Assembly (NCBI RefSeq): GCF_001547525.1
Contig: NZ_LNJP01000003.1
Location: 1,302,001 to 1,366,000, forward strand
DNA: 64,000 bases
Reading direction: 5' to 3'
Source of the DNA: Burkholderia anthina
Lineage (GTDB): Bacteria > Pseudomonadota > Gammaproteobacteria > Burkholderiales > Burkholderiaceae
Both the position numbers and the translations under genes were made by a program. Below, one piece after another: positions 59,422-64,000 of the stretch; the first letter of the stretch is position 1; every line of letters begins with the position of its first letter. Below the pieces are notes generated by a model. It did no database searches. It saw only the letters and a list, made by a program, of their open reading frames with translations, and was not told the origin of the DNA.

Positions 59422-59597
59422 CACATTGCGCCGTGGCCGGGCAATATCCGCCCGCCTCGGCGCAAGCCAATCGATGCCGGGCCGGACGCTGCGAGTCTGC
59501 GGTGACAATCCGTTCGGCAAAGCGCCGGACGGCAGGTTCCGTCATCCGGCAGACTGCCTCGCCATGGCATGAATGACCGCCGTGCGGCATGCCCCGC

Positions 59598-59816
59598 TCA
59601 CGGCTCGCGTCGTCGATTTTCGTCGGTGATTTGCCGCAGCGCCTTGCGAAGCCTGCGGTTATCGATAAGCAGTGCGAAGACGGTAATTGCCAGGATGATC
59701 GTCGGTGCATTCTTTCCCGACATTCGGGCAAACGCGCTCGCCAGCCCGGCGCACAAAAACGCAACCAGCAAAAGCAGTAACCGGTCCTTCCACCACGCGT
59801 ACGAACCCAGTTTCAC
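59598..59816 (-). CDS. Small two-span membrane protein
   Basis: 72 residues from GTG 59816 (GAGG upstream). Two hydrophobic segments (about 12-30 and 37-52) and a basic C-terminal tail (RRLRKALRQITDENRRREP). No family recognised. Confidence 0.5.
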   Translation of the reverse strand: MKLGSYAWWKDRLLLLLVAFLCAGLASAFARMSGKNAPTIILAITVFALLIDNRRLRKALRQITDENRRREP

Positions 59817-60162
59817 GTTGCGACCTCAGCTATATCGGCGGCGAGTACATGCGAGCCCTTTGCGCGCATACGTTGCACGCGCCGGATTTTCCGCGTCGAA
59901 TATTTCGGGATGCATTTTCAAATGCAATTGAAGGCGGTAGGGCACGTAGATGGCCGTTTGCGTGCCACCAGCATTCGATTCGAACGTCGTGGCCACCGGA
60001 ATAGTGTCATCTATCCAGCGAGGGGGCGATTGGACAAGTATGAAATCGGACGGGCGAATTGCGCGTGGCGCAAGGCAGACGCGCTGGCGTATTGCCCGCT
60101 GCGGGTTTGTCGCCGTTCGCGCGACGGTCTTGGCGCGGGGGGCAAGCCGCCCCGGTGTCACC
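59817..60162. other. Intergenic region, no gene seen
   Basis: About 345 bp between the small membrane protein and the NarL-type regulator. No gene or clear regulatory site is recognised. Confidence 0.45.
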
Positions 60163-60807
60163 CTACCGCCGCCGATGCTCGACCGCGAACTTGATCAGCT
60201 CGGCCTGCCCTTCGATCTCCAGCTTGCGCTTCAGGTTGAGCCGATGCGTCTCGACCGTGCGCACCGACAGCCCCGTCTGCTGCGCGATCTGCTTGCTCGA
60301 CAGCCCTTCGGCCAGCATGTCGAGGATGTCGCGTTCGCGCGGCGTCAACCGGTCCAGCGGCGACGCCGTCGCGCTGGCCTGGATCATCCGCGCGGCCAGC
60401 CCTTCGCTGAAGAAGGTCTGCCCGGCCAGCACCGCACCGATCGCACGGACGATCTCGCTCGCGGGCGAATCCTTCAGCAGATAGCCGCTCGCGCCGGCGC
60501 GCACCGCCTGCGTCACGTATTCGATGTTGTCGTGCATCGACAGCATTAGCACGCGAATGCCCGGAAAGCGCTCGTGGAACACGCCCGCGAGCGTGATGCC
60601 GTTCATTCCGTTCATGCCGACGTCCATCAGCGCGAGATCGGGTTCGAGCGACGCGGCGAGCGCGAGCGCCTCGTCCGCGTTGCCGGCCTCGCCGACCACC
60701 GACAGGTCGGCGGCTTCGAGCCGCATCCGCAAGCCGTCGCGCACGAGCGGGTGATCGTCGACGAGCAGCAGTCGCGCGGCGGGCCGGGCGGTATCGGGGG
60801 CGCTCAT
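60163..60807 (-). CDS. NarL/FixJ-type response regulator
   Basis: 214 residues from ATG 60807. A receiver (VDDHPLVRDG; phospho-acceptor Asp in LALMDVGMNGMNG) is joined to a LuxR helix-turn-helix (LTPRERDILDMLAEGLSSKQIAQQTGLSVRTVETHR in pieces). It follows its kinase gene by 31 bp, so the pair is an operon. Target genes unknown. Confidence 0.93.
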   Translation of the reverse strand: MSAPDTARPAARLLLVDDHPLVRDGLRMRLEAADLSVVGEAGNADEALALAASLEPDLALMDVGMNGMNGITLAGVFHERFPGIRVLMLSMHDNIEYVTQAVRAGASGYLLKDSPASEIVRAIGAVLAGQTFFSEGLAARMIQASATASPLDRLTPRERDILDMLAEGLSSKQIAQQTGLSVRTVETHRLNLKRKLEIEGQAELIKFAVEHRRR

Positions 60808-60838
60808 GGGCAAAAGTCTCCGGTTAGGGTGCGCGTGC

Positions 60839-62224
60839 TCAGGCGGCGGCACGCCGCAGCGGCACGCGCGCGGCCACGACGGTGTGGCCGACCTGCGACG
60901 TGATCGTCAGCGTGCCGCCGAGCGCGTCGAGGCGTTCGCGCATGTTGCGCAGGCCGATGCCGCGGCTCGCGTCGGCCTGCGAGCGTTCGGCGTCGAAGCC
61001 GCAGCCGTTGTCGGCGATGGTCAGCGTGACGGATTGCGCGCCGACGTCCAGCGTGACGGCCGCGCGCGACGCCCGCGCATGATGCACGATGTTGCTCAGC
61101 GCTTCCTGCGCGATCCGGAACAGCGCGGTATTGACGGCTTCGGGCAGCGGCCGCGTGCCGCTGTGCGCGACCTGCGTATAGCCGATGTCGATGCCGCTTT
61201 CTGCGCCGAGCTCGCGCACGAGTTGTTCGAGCGCGGCCGCGAGGCCGAGATCGTCCAGCATCGACGGCCGCAGCGCATGCGAGATGCGCCGGACTTCGCG
61301 CAGCGTGTCGCCGAGCCGCCCGACGCCCGACGCGAGCGCCTGCTCGGCTTCGGGCACGCGCGACGTGCCGCGCTCGAAGCGCGCGAGCGCGGATTCGAGC
61401 ATCAGCTTCGCGGACACCATCATCTGGCTGATCCCGTCGTGCAGCTCGCGCGACAGCCGCGCGCGTTCCTGCTCCTGCGATTCGACGACGCGCTGCGCGA
61501 GCAGCTTCAGCTTCGCGTCGGCGCTGCGCGATTCGCTGACGTTCAGCACCAGCGCACACACGGCGATCGCCGCCGCGCCGGTGAGCGCGATCGCGGTCAG
61601 CCAGCTCATCGTGCGCTCGATGTTCGCGGACGCGCGCGCGTCGATGCGCTGCAGCGCGGTGTCGACGTCGTCGAGATAGATGCCGGTGCCGACCATCCAG
61701 CCCCAGCGCTCGAGCGCGACGACGTAGCCGAGCTTCGGCGCGACGCGGCCCGTCGACGGCCGCTGCCATGCGTAGCGCACGTAGCCGCCGCCCTGCGACG
61801 CCGCGCCGATCAGCTTCTGGATGGTGAGCGCGCCCTGCGGGTCGCGCATCGACCAGAAGTTGTGGCCGACGCGCTCCGGCTCGCGCGGATGCATCAGCGA
61901 ATTGCCGTGCAGGTCGTAGACGAAGAAATAGCCGTCGGGGCCGAAATCCATCTTCTGCAGCATCGCGAGCGCCTGCGTGCGCAGCAGCGCGTCGTCGCGC
62001 GCATTGCGGCCGCTCGCGTCGTAGAGCGGCATGATCGCGCTCGTCGCGAGCTCGACGTAGTGTTTCAGCTCGACTTCCTTGCTCGACAGGTACGCGGCCT
62101 GGATCGTCGCGTGCTGCGTGCGCGCGAGCGACGTCGCCTGGTGGCGCACGCCGAAGCCGATGCCGGCGATCGTGAGCAGGAACGGCACGATGGCCAGAAG
62201 GAAGATCTTTGCCTTGAGTCTCAT
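60839..62224 (-). CDS. NarL-class sensor histidine kinase with single-Cache sensor
   Basis: 461 residues: a transmembrane helix at 5-27, a periplasmic sCache_2-type domain (about 40-200: GPDGYFFVYDLHGNSLMHP, GYVRYAWQRP), a second helix (ALTGAAAIAVCALVL), then a HisKA_3 domain (ERARLSRELHDGISQMMVS with the His) and an ATPase (RIAQEALSNIVHHARAS; IADNGCGFD). The periplasmic domain suggests sensing of a small organic acid or similar ligand; the ligand is not known. Confidence 0.92.
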   Translation of the reverse strand: MRLKAKIFLLAIVPFLLTIAGIGFGVRHQATSLARTQHATIQAAYLSSKEVELKHYVELATSAIMPLYDASGRNARDDALLRTQALAMLQKMDFGPDGYFFVYDLHGNSLMHPREPERVGHNFWSMRDPQGALTIQKLIGAASQGGGYVRYAWQRPSTGRVAPKLGYVVALERWGWMVGTGIYLDDVDTALQRIDARASANIERTMSWLTAIALTGAAAIAVCALVLNVSESRSADAKLKLLAQRVVESQEQERARLSRELHDGISQMMVSAKLMLESALARFERGTSRVPEAEQALASGVGRLGDTLREVRRISHALRPSMLDDLGLAAALEQLVRELGAESGIDIGYTQVAHSGTRPLPEAVNTALFRIAQEALSNIVHHARASRAAVTLDVGAQSVTLTIADNGCGFDAERSQADASRGIGLRNMRERLDALGGTLTITSQVGHTVVAARVPLRRAAA

Positions 62225-62251
62225 GGTGGTGCGAAGCGGCCGTGAAGCGGC

Positions 62252-62288
62252 GCGGCCGGCCAGGTGCGGCCGGCCAGGCGCGGCCGGG
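62252..62288. repeat. Short tandem repeat of GCGGCCGGCCAGG units
   Basis: Two near-identical 14-bp units and a third partial copy (62252-62288) in the gap between the kinase and cyclase genes. The palindromic GGCCGGCC core can form hairpins. No function assigned. Confidence 0.5.
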
Positions 62289-62403
62289 GCGCTGCCGACA
62301 GGCGCGGGCCGGCCGGGCGCATCGGCCGCGCGGCGGCGTATCGAGCCGATATTGTCGGCGATTTTGCAGGCGGACGGCGGCTGCCCCGCCGCTGCTCGTA
62401 CGC

Positions 62404-63972
62404 TCAGGCCCGCCGCGATTCGAGATCGACGGGCGGCGTGGCCGCCGTCTGCACGACGACGCGGTTGCGCCCGCCTTCCTTCGCCCGATACAGCGCATCG
62501 TCGGCGAGCTTCAGCGCGGCCTGGATGTTGTCGTCGCGTTCGGGATAGCTCGTCGTCACGCCGATGCTCACGGTCAGCCGGCCGACCGTGCCGGCGTCGT
62601 GCCGGATGCCGAGATCGAGGATGCCCGTGCGGATCGTTTCGGCGATCGTCGCCGCGCCGTCGCTATCGATATCCGGCAGCACCACGACGAATTCCTCGCC
62701 GCCGTAGCGCGCTGCATAGTCGGCCGGGCGGCGCAGGCAGCCGGCGATGCAGTGGCCGACCGCGGCGAGCGCGTCGTCGCCGGCCTGGTGGCCCTGCGTG
62801 TCGTTGTAGTGCTTGAAGTAATCGACGTCGATGAACAGCAGCGACAGCGGATGTTGCGAGCGCGCGGCGCGCCGCCATTCGCGCGCGAGCGTGACGTCGA
62901 GCATCCGGCGGTTGTCGAGACCCGTCAGGCCATCGGTGCGCGCGAGCGCCTGCAGCTCGGTTTCGGCGCGGTGGCGCTTGCGCAGTTGCACGTCGAGCAG
63001 CAGCGACAGGCCGACGAAGCCGATCGCAAGCGCCACCATCGCGGAGCCGATCGGGATCGCACGGTCGTACCACGCGGCGTAGGTGTCCGCTTCCGAGCGC
63101 GCGACCATGACGATGAGCGGCAGGTGATCGAGGTGCCGGAACACGTACAGGCGCCGCACGCCGTCGATCGACGCGGTGTCGGCGAAGCTGCCTTCGCTGG
63201 CGGTCATGAATTGCCGGAACGTACTCGCGCGGCTGATGTCGCGGCCGACGATCCTGGGGTCGTACGGCTCGCGCGCGACCATCCTGCCGTCCGTGTTGAT
63301 CAGTGCGACCGAGCCGCGATCGCCGAGCGACAGGCGCGAGAACAGGTTCTGGAAATATTCGAGCCGGATCGACATCACCGCGACGCCGCCGAACGACCCG
63401 TCGGGCCGCGTGATCCGCCGGCTGAGCGCGATGCTCGGCGAGCCGCCGCGCAGCCGCGAATGATACGGGGGGCTGACGTACAGGCCGACGTCGGGGCGGT
63501 CGCGGTGCACGGCGAAGTACGGCTCGCTGCCGAAGTTGGCCTTGCGCGGCACGTCGCTCATGCCGTCGACCGCGATGTCGCCTTTCGCGTCGAGCACGTA
63601 GATGCCGCCGAGGTACTTGGCCGTCGTCGAGCGGTCGAACAGCACCTGGCGGCGCAACGGCATCGGCAGCCTGGCGACCTCGGGGTCGTTCGCGCCGTCG
63701 ACGACCGCCTGCAGCGACAGCGAATAGATCTCGATGTTGCGTTCGATGTCCCACGCCGCCATCAGCGCGAGGTTCTGCTGCATGCTGCGCGAGCGGTCGC
63801 GCGCGTCGATACGGCCTTCGTACAGCACGATCGCGCACAGGAGCAGCAGGATCAGCGCGATCAGCAGCCCCGTGTAGAAGATCAGGTGCGGCAGCAACAA
63901 CCGGCGCAGATGAGCGGCGATACGGCTCGTCACGCCGGATTCGCTGGGCATTGCGTAGTTGGTTTCGGCCAT
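62404..63972 (-). CDS. Diguanylate cyclase with double-Cache periplasmic sensor
   Basis: 522 residues: a transmembrane helix (LIALILLLLCAIVLYEG), a dCache domain (about 55-290: KYLGGIYVLDAKGDI, YVSPPYHSRLRGGSPSIALS), a second helix (VALAIGFVGLSLLLDV) and a GGDEF domain with catalytic RYGGEEF and an I-site RPAD just before it. It makes c-di-GMP in response to an extracellular ligand. Transcribed with the same orientation as the NarL-type system but 180 bp away. Confidence 0.93.
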   Translation of the reverse strand: MAETNYAMPSESGVTSRIAAHLRRLLLPHLIFYTGLLIALILLLLCAIVLYEGRIDARDRSRSMQQNLALMAAWDIERNIEIYSLSLQAVVDGANDPEVARLPMPLRRQVLFDRSTTAKYLGGIYVLDAKGDIAVDGMSDVPRKANFGSEPYFAVHRDRPDVGLYVSPPYHSRLRGGSPSIALSRRITRPDGSFGGVAVMSIRLEYFQNLFSRLSLGDRGSVALINTDGRMVAREPYDPRIVGRDISRASTFRQFMTASEGSFADTASIDGVRRLYVFRHLDHLPLIVMVARSEADTYAAWYDRAIPIGSAMVALAIGFVGLSLLLDVQLRKRHRAETELQALARTDGLTGLDNRRMLDVTLAREWRRAARSQHPLSLLFIDVDYFKHYNDTQGHQAGDDALAAVGHCIAGCLRRPADYAARYGGEEFVVVLPDIDSDGAATIAETIRTGILDLGIRHDAGTVGRLTVSIGVTTSYPERDDNIQAALKLADDALYRAKEGGRNRVVVQTAATPPVDLESRRA

Positions 63973-64000
63973 GGTCCGTGGATCGGGGGCATCGTCGCCG

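Overview
The window looks like a piece of the secondary chromosome (chromosome 2) of a Burkholderia sensu stricto species, most likely from or near the B. cepacia complex. The reasons are the GC-rich coding style, the gene content (hopanoid cluster, kbl-tdh, many LysR regulators), and at 31.8-39.1 kb a complete plasmid-type replication and partition module: a Rep_3 initiator, an iteron array, parAB and a cluster of 16-bp palindromic parS-like sites. No rRNA, tRNA or CRISPR array was seen.

Layout. 1-3.3 kb: a PAS histidine kinase (cut by the window edge) with a receiver-only response regulator, then a LysR regulator. 3.7-4.8 kb: a decayed IS3-family element. 5.1-13.5 kb: a type I secretion cassette in an AT-richer block (lipoprotein, large unusual secreted protein, terminator-like hairpin, ABC transporter, adaptor, TolC-like protein). 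14.4-17.1 kb: an NfeR/NfeF-type metal-responsive regulator and ferric-siderophore reductase pair, a small membrane protein and a PAP2 phosphatase. 17.5-20.8 kb: an acetoacetate decarboxylase, 3-hydroxybutyrate dehydrogenase and patatin operon. 20.9-30.2 kb: regulator/enzyme pairs (LysR-argC, LysR-dmlA, TetR-DUF1348, XRE/cupin-kbl-tdh).

30.2-39.1 kb is the origin region: an SOS-box-preceded small gene, a tyrosine-recombinase-like protein lacking most catalytic residues, a KfrA-like coiled-coil protein, the iterons, repA, parB, parA and the parS-like sites. Eight further single or paired iterons, all in the opposite orientation to the main array and all intergenic, are scattered from 17.2 to 31.9 kb.

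39.2-47.7 kb: an ArsC-like protein, an ECF sigma/anti-sigma pair, an FMN reductase, a hybrid kinase facing a receiver, CheC and diguanylate cyclase operon, and a hydrolase. 47.9-52.7 kb: hopanoid synthesis (hpnD, hpnE, shc, hpnG). 53.2-54.7 kb: an AT-rich insert encoding Hcp, a peptidoglycan amidase and a probable immunity protein (type VI secretion). 54.8-59.3 kb: lipid transport (mlaA, hpnN, hpnM), which continues the hopanoid theme from synthesis to delivery to the outer membrane. 60.2-64 kb: a NarL-type two-component system and a diguanylate cyclase with a periplasmic sensor domain.

The observations most worth following are the dispersed iterons around the chromosome 2 origin, the catalytically degenerate recombinase beside it, the LexA-type boxes at the origin, and the type I secretion cassette whose substrate has no visible RTX repeats and carries a degenerate zinc-protease motif.
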